This document shows, piece after piece, positions 14,679 through 19,633 of a stretch of 19,633 nt of DNA. Origin of the DNA: JAMOQA01 sp964420365 (GTDB lineage: Bacteria; Acidobacteriota; Polarisedimenticolia; J045); the NCBI GenBank assembly GCA_964420365.1, contig CAYQTA010000047.1:1-19633 (forward strand). Direction: 5' to 3'. Positions within the stretch are counted from its first letter, which is position 1. Every line of letters begins with the position of its first letter. The notes under the pieces are model-generated. The model had not been told where the DNA came from. It did not search any database and saw only the letters and a list, made by a program, of their open reading frames with translations. The position numbers and the translations under genes were made by a program.

Positions 14679-14923
14679 GGGGCCACTGGCGCGGCCGGAG
14701 CCTCCGCCCGTACCTGGCAACGGCCCGGCATCCGGGCCGCTGCCCCGGGTGCGGCCGCCCGATCCGGCCCGGGGACCGGCTGACCGTCTGGCCAGCCGCG
14801 CCGGCCGGGCGGCGGGCCCGCTGTTGGCAATGTTCGGCGGAGGCGTTCCGGCAGGTGGTCGGCGGCGCGGACAGAAAAGGCGCACTTTTCGGTTGCACGG
14901 CTGACCGGTCACCGTACCTTTAG
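14675..14923 (+). CDS. Small zinc-ribbon protein (82 aa)
   Basis: I prefer the GTG at 14675, which overlaps the previous stop as GTGA and lies 8 nt after GGAG. A GTG two codons earlier is the alternative. Four cysteines form CX2C (C23, C26 in CPGCGRPIRPGDRL) and CX2C (C50, C53 in CWQC), a treble-clef or zinc-ribbon layout. The N-terminus is arginine-rich (MRGHWRGRSLRPY), suiting nucleic-acid contact. Similar CPxCG...C..C proteins occur widely in phages of GC-rich hosts without known function. After its stop a 12-bp hairpin follows. Confidence 0.72.
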   Translation: MRGHWRGRSLRPYLATARHPGRCPGCGRPIRPGDRLTVWPAAPAGRRARCWQCSAEAFRQVVGGADRKGALFGCTADRSPYL

Positions 14924-14932
14924 GCTGCAAGC

Positions 14933-14967
14933 GGCCCCCGGGGGTCACGGCTCCGCCCCCGGGGGCC
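14933..14967 (+). terminator. Perfect 12-bp hairpin, possible attenuator
   Basis: The arms GGCCCCCGGGGG (14933-14944) and CCCCCGGGGGCC (14956-14967) pair perfectly around an 11-nt loop in the 93-nt gap before the next gene. Each arm is itself largely self-complementary (CCCCCGGGGG), so alternative folds are possible. No U tract follows (CGGGAAAGGG). It could act as a pausing or attenuating structure in the operon. Confidence 0.5.
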
Positions 14968-15016
14968 CGGGAAAGGGAAGGGGCCCGAGGGCGGCGGGGT
15001 CGCCCGGGAGGGTTAG

Positions 15017-15424
15017 ATGTTCCGCAACTTGACCCCTCACGACATCCATTTGTACCTGCCCGACGGGACCGTGCTGACGGTCCCTCGGGAAGATGTAGAG
15101 GCTCCCCGCGTGCCGCTCGCCACGCGGCAGGTGGGGGAGGCCAGCGCCCCGTCCCCGGCGGGCGGCACGTGCCAGGTGCCGGTCCGCCACTCCGCGCCTG
15201 CCGGGCCGCCGGTCCCGCTGCCGGACCCGGAGCCGGGGGTGCTCTACATCGTGTCCCGGGCGACGGCGGAGGCGGCCCCGCAGCGGCCGGACCTGCTCTA
15301 CCCCGACGACGCGGTCCGGGATGAGCGCGGCCGGATCGTCGGGTGCCGCGCGCTGGGGACGGCCGTCCCCGACTGGGAAGGTACCCTCACCCGCCTTTGG
15401 CAGGCGATTGCGGGGATGGACTAA
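15017..15424 (+). CDS. NLTPH-motif hypothetical protein (135 aa)
   Basis: The ATG at 15017 has GGGAGGG 5 nt upstream. The N-terminus MFRNLTPHDIHLYLPDGTVL carries the N-L-T-P-H motif. That motif recurs at the start of many short phage, plasmid and actinobacterial hypothetical proteins with a small beta domain and no settled function. A flexible P/A-rich section follows (about 46-72). The C-terminal half has GVLYIVSRATAEAAPQRPDL, a DDAVRDERGRIVGCRALG stretch, and ends LTRLWQAIAGMD. In this family the second half often reads as D-x-V-R-D-x-x-G-R-I-V-G. It may be a small regulator or host-interaction protein. That is inference. Confidence 0.8.
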   Translation: MFRNLTPHDIHLYLPDGTVLTVPREDVEAPRVPLATRQVGEASAPSPAGGTCQVPVRHSAPAGPPVPLPDPEPGVLYIVSRATAEAAPQRPDLLYPDDAVRDERGRIVGCRALGTAVPDWEGTLTRLWQAIAGMD

Positions 15425-15432
15425 GCGGAACC

Positions 15433-15457
15433 GGGGGACTCGGAAGGATCCCCCTTT
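15433..15457 (+). terminator. Weak terminator-like hairpin
   Basis: The arms GGGGGA (15433-15438) and TCCCCC (15449-15454) flank a 10-nt loop and are followed by TTT and, 4 nt on, another TTT. This is the only plus-strand hairpin in the operon with a T run after it, so partial termination is plausible. The next gene has its own strong ribosome site downstream. Confidence 0.4.
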
Positions 15458-15488
15458 GCACGTTTGGGGCGCGGAAAGGGAAGGGAAG

Positions 15489-16061
15489 ATGCACGAAAAG
15501 CTGGCGGGAAACGAAAGGCTCCGGAGGCTGGCGGACGCCTGCAAGCTAGAGCTGTGGCAGATGCACGGCGGCCCGGTGACGGTACTGGTCGCGCCGTGGG
15601 ACGCGGTAGAGGAAGCGGGCGCGGAAAGCCTGCCGGAGCTGGCGCGGCGGCTGGGCGTAGAGGATGAGGACCTATACGTCGCGCTCGCGGAGCTGACCGG
15701 GTGCTACATCCTGCCCGAGGAGCCGGGCGACTCGGACGAAACAGGCGAGGCCATCCCAGTTACGTGCGGCCTCCGGCTGGCGGACGTGCTGCGGACGCTG
15801 GCGCTCCGCCGGGATCCGGAGCGGAGGCGCTACCGGCACCCGCACTTTGGGTTGCTGCCGGAGGAAGTGCAGAGGTGCGCCGGGTGTGGTCGGATCGGAT
15901 CGCTTGACCCGGACGCGACGCGGGAATGGGCGGCGCGGCTGGGGATTGACGTTCGCGGGGATGTTCTGGAAGTGCGATTCGTGGGAATCCAGGGCGGCCG
16001 GGGCCGCGTGGTTTGCACGGATTGCATCGAACGGGACGTTTTCGATGGATGGGACGAATGA
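15489..16061 (+). CDS. Hypothetical protein with C-terminal zinc-binding site (190 aa)
   Basis: The ATG at 15489 follows GGGAAGGGAAG. The N-terminal half is helical (LRRLADACKLELWQMHGGPV, then LPELARRLGVEDEDLYVALA, where the second stretch resembles a helix-turn-helix-like wing). The C-terminal part has CAGCG (C120, C123) and VVCTDC (C166, C169), a split CX2C pair that probably binds one zinc ion. Such two-part proteins are often small DNA- or RNA-binding regulators, though no family is recognised. The stop overlaps the next ATG (ATGA), showing coupling. Confidence 0.78.
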   Translation: MHEKLAGNERLRRLADACKLELWQMHGGPVTVLVAPWDAVEEAGAESLPELARRLGVEDEDLYVALAELTGCYILPEEPGDSDETGEAIPVTCGLRLADVLRTLALRRDPERRRYRHPHFGLLPEEVQRCAGCGRIGSLDPDATREWAARLGIDVRGDVLEVRFVGIQGGRGRVVCTDCIERDVFDGWDE

Positions 16062-16366
16062 TGCGGATCCCGAAGGGTGTAGTGGAACAGGCTATCGGGG
16101 CCTATTCGGAAGGGTCGCTTCGGCCGGCGGACCTGCTAGACGGCACGCGAGAAGCAGTTGCGACGTTGCACGCCCTCATCGTCCGAAGTCTGCCGCCGGA
16201 CCGGCAGCCGTACATCAAGGGGCTACTGCGAGTAGTAGAGGAGGCTACCCCCGAGGAGTTAGACGGGATCATCGAACAAGTCAACGATCTTTTGCCGGAA
16301 GGGTACTACTTGGGGAGTGCCGAAGGCGACCCGGCTTTGTTTGGTATCTGGCGGGAGGTGGAATGA
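16058..16366 (+). CDS. Short paralogue of the next gene (102 aa)
   Basis: The start is fixed by the ATGA overlap at 16058 (ATG at 16058-16060, upstream TGA at 16059-16061). The product MMRIPKGVVEQAIGAYSEGS matches the first part of the next protein. AIGAYSEGSLRPADLLDG corresponds to AGSYGHGSLRPEDVREA, and LLPEGYYLGSAEGDPALFGI to VLPRPYYVGAHPGDGSDFGV. It is therefore one copy of a roughly 100-aa module, ending where the next protein continues. The domain appears alpha-helical, with a Y-Y-G motif near the end. Function unknown. It is adjacent to and coupled with its paralogue. Confidence 0.8.
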   Translation: MMRIPKGVVEQAIGAYSEGSLRPADLLDGTREAVATLHALIVRSLPPDRQPYIKGLLRVVEEATPEELDGIIEQVNDLLPEGYYLGSAEGDPALFGIWREVE

Positions 16367-17046
16367 TGCGGACGATCGGCGACGTGAGGGCGGCCGCGAT
16401 TGCGGGCAGCTACGGGCACGGATCGCTCCGGCCGGAGGACGTGCGGGAAGCGTATCTTGCGGCCGGGGGAGCGGTCGCGGAAGCGGCCCAGGCGGAAGGC
16501 GTGGAGTGTCCGGCGCTCCGGGAGGCGCTCGCGGAGCTGCGAGCGGCGGACCCGGAGGATGAATACCTGCCGGAGCTTTGCGCGGACGTGGCGGATGCAG
16601 CGGCGGAAGTGTTGCCTCGCCCGTACTACGTCGGCGCGCATCCGGGCGACGGGTCAGACTTCGGGGTCTGGTACGACGCGGAAGCGGACCCGGAACCGGG
16701 GGACGCGCCCGACCCGGAGGACGGCGGGGTCACGCTGGCCGTCTACACCGTGGGAAAGATGTACGGGGAGCCCCAAACGGTCGCCGTACAGGCCCCACGC
16801 GTGCCGGAGTGGGTAACCGATCCGGCCGCCCGCGCCGCGTGGTATGCGGAAGCGGCGCGTGCCCGGATGGAAGGGCGACGGGTGGAGCTTGTGCGCCTTC
16901 CGGCCGGGTGTATCTGGCCGGGGGGAGGGGCGGAAGATGCGGAAATCCGGCTCTACGGGCGGCCTCACGTACGGACGATGGACGGGGGGCGGGAGGTGGA
17001 GCTTCCGCTGGGGTGGGAAGCGCGCGGCGCGCTTTGGGAGGGCTGA
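16363..17046 (+). CDS. Two-part protein, paralogous N-terminus (227 aa)
   Basis: The start is fixed by the ATGA overlap at 16363. The first 108 or so residues are a paralogue of the preceding gene product. The rest is new: an acidic linker (DAEADPEPGDAPDPEDGG) and a beta-rich C-terminal domain (VTLAVYTVGKMYGEPQTVAV, then EWVTDPAARAAWYAEAARAR, and VELVRLPAGCIWPGGGAEDA). The C-terminal domain contains short strands typical of a small beta barrel. No enzymatic motif is seen. The protein looks like a duplicated module that gained, or kept, an extra domain. Confidence 0.82.
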   Translation: MMRTIGDVRAAAIAGSYGHGSLRPEDVREAYLAAGGAVAEAAQAEGVECPALREALAELRAADPEDEYLPELCADVADAAAEVLPRPYYVGAHPGDGSDFGVWYDAEADPEPGDAPDPEDGGVTLAVYTVGKMYGEPQTVAVQAPRVPEWVTDPAARAAWYAEAARARMEGRRVELVRLPAGCIWPGGGAEDAEIRLYGRPHVRTMDGGREVELPLGWEARGALWEG

Positions 17047-17049
17047 CCG

Positions 17050-17529
17050 ATGATGCTAGCGGACTACTTTATCACGGAAGGCGCGGCTTATTGCGAGAGG
17101 CACGCGCCGGAGGACGCGGAGCCGGTGACCTTCGGCGAGCCGGACCGTTGGATTACCTGCGAGGTGTGCCACGCCCCGCTTGCGCCGCCGTATTACGCGG
17201 AGGACGCGGACGTGACCGCAAAGGTGATTGCGGACGATGAGCTCGCGGAGCTGGCGGACGTGGAAGCGGGCGGCCGGGACCTGTTCGGCCAGGTGAGGCC
17301 GGACGTTTGGCGCTGGCGGCTGGCCCCGGATGCGGTCGCGGAGGTGGAAGGGGCCGTCCGCCGATACGGGGAGCGGGAGGCTTTCCTTGGGCTGGTCGCC
17401 GCGTACCTGAGGGACGCGACGGTCCGCCCGTGGGACGGGCCGCCCCCGTGCGGGCTGCCGCTGGCGGCCCGGTTGGACGCGGAAAGCGGGATCCTGACGG
17501 CAGAGTGGCCTCACAGGTCGGAGGGTTGA
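17050..17529 (+). CDS. Hypothetical protein with N-terminal zinc-finger-like site (159 aa)
   Basis: The ATG at 17050 comes 3 nt after the previous stop, with GGAGGG just before that stop acting as ribosome site. The N-terminus reads MMLADYFITEGAAYCERHAP, then WITCEVCHAPLAP. C15, H18, C37 and C40 give a CX2H...CX2C arrangement that probably binds zinc. The rest is helical, with acidic segments (ADDELAELADVEAGGRDLFG) and a beta-like end. This resembles small regulatory or adaptor proteins in phage early operons. The role is unknown. Confidence 0.78.
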   Translation: MMLADYFITEGAAYCERHAPEDAEPVTFGEPDRWITCEVCHAPLAPPYYAEDADVTAKVIADDELAELADVEAGGRDLFGQVRPDVWRWRLAPDAVAEVEGAVRRYGEREAFLGLVAAYLRDATVRPWDGPPPCGLPLAARLDAESGILTAEWPHRSEG

Positions 17530-17974
17530 GCGATGCAGGAAGCGGCGCGAATCGAGGCGGTGTTGCGATGGGCATCCTGGTACGACGTGAGAGTGGCGGA
17601 CGAAACGGTCGCGCGCGGGCTGACCGACTGGCCCGGGTGTTGGCTGGAATATCGGGCAGGGTCGTCAAGCCTTGATATTCACGGGCTGACCGATGAATAC
17701 GGATCCACGCGGGAAGGGTGGGATTCCCGGCGAGATGTGGCATGGGCCGTGTTGCCAGGTGTGAGCCCGCTTGACCTGCTGGACGGGATGCGCCTGTTCG
17801 GATGGGCCCAGGCGCTGGAATGGTTGGAAGCGTGCGCCGATCGTCTAAAGGGCACGGCGGGGGAAACGGTTACCGGTCCGGTTTCCTTGTGGGCGGAGGC
17901 GATCGCTCACCTTGGCCGGGCGCTCCGGGGGTGGGGACCGGATAGCGATATGGAAATCGAGGGTTGAGCGATGC
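17521..17974 (+). repeat. 16-bp junction repeat at two start sites
   Basis: GAGGGTTGAGCGATGC occurs at 17521-17536 and again at 17959-17974, spanning the TGA stop and the following ATG each time. Related versions with TGA-CCG-ATG at 17044-17052 and GGGTGA-AGCG-ATG at 18555-18567 show a recurring start-stop cassette. The GAGGG before the stop can serve as ribosome binding site for the next gene, so re-initiation is built in. Confidence 0.6.
17533..17967 (+). CDS. Hypothetical protein (144 aa)
   Basis: The ATG at 17533 lies 3 nt after the previous stop. The protein starts MQEAARIEAVLRWASWYDVR. It has a W/D-rich middle (DWPGCWLEYRAGSSSLDIHG, then VAWAVLPGVSPLDLLDGM) and a helical C-terminus (ALEWLEACADRLKG, then LWAEAIAHLGRALRGWG). 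Several tryptophans lie in a pattern suggestive of a compact helical fold. No family is recognised. The gene is flanked by the same 16-bp junction sequence on both sides. Confidence 0.75.
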   Translation: MQEAARIEAVLRWASWYDVRVADETVARGLTDWPGCWLEYRAGSSSLDIHGLTDEYGSTREGWDSRRDVAWAVLPGVSPLDLLDGMRLFGWAQALEWLEACADRLKGTAGETVTGPVSLWAEAIAHLGRALRGWGPDSDMEIEG

Positions 17975-18246
17975 GGGACGTGGAAAGGATCGTCCGGGAG
18001 GATCTTCGGGACCTGTTGGACCTGTTGAGCCGGGCCGCTGCGATGGCGGAACGTCCGAGGGTGGACCCGGCGCTGTTTGCCCTGTTGACTGACGCCGCTT
18101 GGCTGTACGGGCGGCGGTACGTGATGGACGGCGAGGACAGCGGCCCGGACATGCCGGGCGTGCTGCCGGAGGACCCGCCGCGCGGGGAGCTGTGGCGGCA
18201 GGTTGTCGAGGCCGTCCGGCGGGAGGAACGGCGATGCAGGAAGTGA
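17971..18246 (+). CDS. Small helical hypothetical protein (91 aa)
   Basis: The start at 17971 lies 3 nt after the previous stop within the repeated junction sequence. The sequence is mostly helical: MRDVERIVREDLRDLLDLLS, then RVDPALFALLTDAAWLYGRR. A G/P/D-rich linker and a basic C-terminal helix follow (LWRQVVEAVRREERRCRK). It overlaps the next gene by 13 nt. Size and texture fit a small regulator or protein-binding peptide. No homologue is recognised. Confidence 0.72.
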   Translation: MRDVERIVREDLRDLLDLLSRAAAMAERPRVDPALFALLTDAAWLYGRRYVMDGEDSGPDMPGVLPEDPPRGELWRQVVEAVRREERRCRK

Positions 18247-18560
18247 AGTTTCGGGTGTGGTTCGATGCGGAGCGTCGGCGGGTGCGGGCCCGAATCTTGC
18301 CAGGTGGGCGGAGTTTCCCGCTCACCCGGACGGGGGAGCCGGAGGCCCTTTACAACCTGCCCAAGGTGACGGGGATTCGGACGTGGTACAGGCCGAACCC
18401 GTGGACGTACGGGTGGGAAAACGGGCGCAAGGTGACGCTCTGGATAAGCGGCTACGATCCGGCCCCATTGCTGGATGCCGTGCGGGAAGTGGCGGAAACC
18501 GGCGGGGCCGTCACGGTGAGCTGTCCGTGGCGGGAAGGTGGACCGGAAAGGAAAGGGTGA
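18234..18560 (+). CDS. Hypothetical protein, beta-rich (108 aa)
   Basis: The ATG at 18234 lies inside the previous gene's end, with GGGAGGA 7 nt upstream, which decides the start. The product MQEVKFRVWFDAERRRVRAR has alternating strand-forming residues. It has a W/Y-rich middle (IRTWYRPNPWTYGWENGRKV, then TLWISGYDPAPLLDAV) and ends in basic residues. The N-terminal strand pair and aromatic core suggest a small single-domain fold that could bind a ligand or another protein. Unknown function. Confidence 0.75.
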   Translation: MQEVKFRVWFDAERRRVRARILPGGRSFPLTRTGEPEALYNLPKVTGIRTWYRPNPWTYGWENGRKVTLWISGYDPAPLLDAVREVAETGGAVTVSCPWREGGPERKG

Positions 18561-18564
18561 AGCG

Positions 18565-18777
18565 ATGGACGGGAAAAAGGTGATTGTTATCAACGGGGCA
18601 ATGATGCGGGCCACGGCACCGGACGCGCTGGAGCAGATCCGAGCCGAGCTGCTCCGGGCAGCGGAGGACTGGTTCAACGAGACGCTCCGCCCGAGCTTGG
18701 AAGGAATGGCCGGCGGACGCTACAGCTTTCGGCTCGACGCGGAGAGTTTTCTCCGCGAGGTCGTGCGGGGGGAGTGA
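18565..18777 (+). CDS. Small hypothetical protein (70 aa)
   Basis: The ATG at 18565 lies 4 nt after the previous stop, with AAAGGG upstream. An in-frame GTG nine codons earlier is less likely. The protein has a short strand (MDGKKVIVINGAMMRAT) and a long helix (DALEQIRAELLRAAEDWFNE, then LRPSLEGMAGG), ending with YSFRLDAESFLREVVRGE. It is compact and mixed alpha/beta. It ends 2 nt before the next ATG. Function unknown. Confidence 0.7.
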   Translation: MDGKKVIVINGAMMRATAPDALEQIRAELLRAAEDWFNETLRPSLEGMAGGRYSFRLDAESFLREVVRGE

Positions 18778-18779
18778 CC

Positions 18780-19151
18780 ATGCGAGAAGCGGAAAGGCTG
18801 GCGCGTGAGGTGGCGGTGCTCGCCCGGGCGGTGCGGTACCCGGAAAAGTGGCTCCGGGCGCTCGCGGCAGGTGAACCGGAGCCGATCGCCCGGGCGGCCG
18901 CTTGGCTGGCGTCGCCCATGTACGGGCGACCGGATGCGGGCGATGTTCGGCGGGCCGCCGGGGCGGTGCTACGAATGATGCACCGACGGGTAGTTGTCCG
19001 GCCGTCCAGCGGGCGAGAGCTTCGGATCGTCTACAACTTCCGGGAGCTGCTGGAGCGGGGGCGTTGGCAAGACGCGGCGCTCGCGATGGAGGCCCTGTTC
19101 GCGGAAAGGGAAGCCCGGGATGGCGCAACGATCGTAGAGCCGGAAAGGTGA
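18780..19151 (+). CDS. Full-length copy of a tandem paralogue pair (123 aa)
   Basis: The ATG at 18780 has GGGGGGAG about 6 nt upstream. A GTG at 18774 overlaps the previous stop and is the alternative start. The protein begins MREAERLAREVAVLARAVRY. It is helical, with PEKWLRALAAGEPEPIARAA and then AGDVRRAAGAVLRMMHRRVV. It continues for about 50 further residues (RELRIVYNFRELLERGRWQD, then a helix with MEALFAEREARDG). The first 70 or so residues align with the following gene product. No family recognised. It provides the reference for judging truncation of its neighbour. Confidence 0.78.
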   Translation: MREAERLAREVAVLARAVRYPEKWLRALAAGEPEPIARAAAWLASPMYGRPDAGDVRRAAGAVLRMMHRRVVVRPSSGRELRIVYNFRELLERGRWQDAALAMEALFAEREARDGATIVEPER

Positions 19152-19174
19152 GCGGTTCTGGACGGGAGGCTGGT

Positions 19175-19525
19175 ATGCGGGAAGCGGAAAGGCGAGAAGC
19201 GGAAAGGGAAGAACGGTTGCGTGTAGCGCGGGCGCTGGGCGTCCTGCTCCGGGCGGTGGCGGAACCGGGGCAGTTTCTCCGGCGGCTCGTGGATGGGGAC
19301 GATCCCGCCGCACGGGAGCGGGTCCGGGTCTGGACGATGGCGGAAAACCCGGGGATCGTGGGGGAGGCTGCCCTGCTGCTCCGGGCGTGGTGGAACCGGC
19401 CGGTTGAGGTCGGAGAGTGGGACTATGGGTCTCCCCCGAACACGCGGGGATCGACCCATCAATCCCCAACCGGGCCGCCCACTCCCGCGGTCTCCCCCGC
19501 ACACGCGGGGATCGACCCGTCGTGA
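19175..19525 (+). CDS. Truncated paralogue that reads into the CRISPR array
   Basis: The ATG at 19175 has GGGAGG about 6 nt upstream. Residues 1-84 (MREAERREAEREERLRVARA, then VLLRAVAEPGQFLRRLVDGD and EAALLLRAWWNRPVEVGEWD) match the N-terminal part of the preceding gene product. From residue 85 the frame enters the first CRISPR repeat at 19429. The remaining 32 residues (ending AVSPAHAGIDPS) are translations of repeats and spacers until a chance TGA at 19525. The paralogue continues for about 45 more native residues with a proper stop. No natural stop precedes the array here. The gene therefore seems cut by the array junction, so this is probably a decayed copy. Confidence 0.6.
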   Translation: MREAERREAEREERLRVARALGVLLRAVAEPGQFLRRLVDGDDPAARERVRVWTMAENPGIVGEAALLLRAWWNRPVEVGEWDYGSPPNTRGSTHQSPTGPPTPAVSPAHAGIDPS

Positions 19526-19633
19526 CGAGAACGGTCCGTCACATCCTTCTGTCTCCCCCGCACACGCGGGGATCGACCCTCGGTGCCGACCCGCGTCGGG
19601 TTTCCGAAGACGTCTCCCCCGCACACGCGGGGA
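19429..19633 (+). CRISPR. Type I-E-like CRISPR array (runs off the window)
   Basis: Four 29-nt repeats lie at 19429-19457, 19490-19518, 19551-19579 and 19612-19633 (the last cut after 22 nt). Spacers are 32 nt each, at 19458-19489, 19519-19550 and 19580-19611. The repeat opens GTCTCCCCCGCACACGCGGG and ends GATCGACCC. It contains the stem CCCCGC/GCGGGG with an ACAC loop, the I-E layout. By analogy with E. coli and Thermus I-E repeats (GGGGAT-NN-ACC at the 3' end) it is transcribed rightward. Repeat 1 differs by one base (C to A at repeat position 11), which breaks the loop-closing pair. No AT-rich leader lies to its left, where the operon's last gene is instead. No cas gene is visible. I found no spacer match elsewhere in the window by eye. 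Confidence 0.93.

Noticed and set aside
19490..19525. Peptide AVSPAHAGIDPS as a real protein C-terminus
   Set aside because: It is the translation of a CRISPR repeat, a known source of spurious protein annotations.
19458..19611. Spacers targeting this same phage region (self-targeting)
   Set aside because: I scanned the window by eye for short matches to all three spacers on both strands and found none. A proper search against the whole genome was not possible.
1..19633. tRNA, rRNA, integrase, attachment site or insertion sequence
   Set aside because: I saw no cloverleaf, rRNA-like stretch, recombinase or transposase motif, or terminal inverted repeat with target duplication.

Overview
The window is very GC-rich DNA that looks like tailed-phage or prophage sequence, ending on the right in a type I-E-like CRISPR array. 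There is no host housekeeping gene, integrase, replication gene, tRNA or rRNA in view. The high GC, the strong GGAGG-type ribosome binding sites and a repeat resembling Thermus and actinobacterial I-E repeats suggest a GC-rich bacterial host, possibly thermophilic (Actinobacteria, Chloroflexi or Deinococcus-Thermus). The taxon cannot be fixed from the sequence alone. Coding strands are purine-rich in both halves, so G/C strand bias flips at the divergent region near 13.2-13.9 kb.

Left arm (1-13205, all minus strand, read right to left): a virion morphogenesis operon. The order is a probable small terminase, large terminase, portal, a 130-aa head-region protein, probable scaffold, N4-gp56-like HK97-fold major capsid protein, and three small proteins. 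A cassette of glycosylation-type genes follows (GT2, a second GT-A enzyme, an unknown protein, a small coiled coil, and a GT-B/GT4 enzyme). After it come a probable neck adaptor, a beta-rich unknown and a structural protein cut by the window edge. The gene set (about 650-aa portal, N4-gp56-like capsid, short adaptor) fits a podovirus-like virion.

Centre (13206-13887): 682 bases without a supported gene. It holds a good sigma70-type promoter facing right, a weak candidate facing left, a minus-strand G-quadruplex motif and a short tandem repeat. It lies immediately upstream of the terminase genes, where a packaging site or origin could also sit.

Right arm (13888-19428, all plus strand): a tight operon of 13 small genes with no recognised function. 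Several are zinc-ribbon-like and the first is strongly acidic. Two pairs are tandem paralogues. Most junctions are ATGA/GTGA overlaps or 2-4 nt gaps, so the genes are probably translationally coupled. The composition is typical of phage early or accessory host-takeover or anti-defence modules, but no function is proven.

Right edge (19429-19633): four 29-nt repeats (the last cut by the window) with three 32-nt spacers, oriented like the operon. There is no AT-rich leader. The first repeat has a mutation that breaks its stem, and the last operon gene reads into the array in frame with no stop of its own. This may be a phage-borne leaderless array fed by operon read-through, a host array whose leader was replaced by the phage, or an assembly join. 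A second pattern is a strong GC hairpin in nearly every intergenic gap longer than about 45 nt on both arms.
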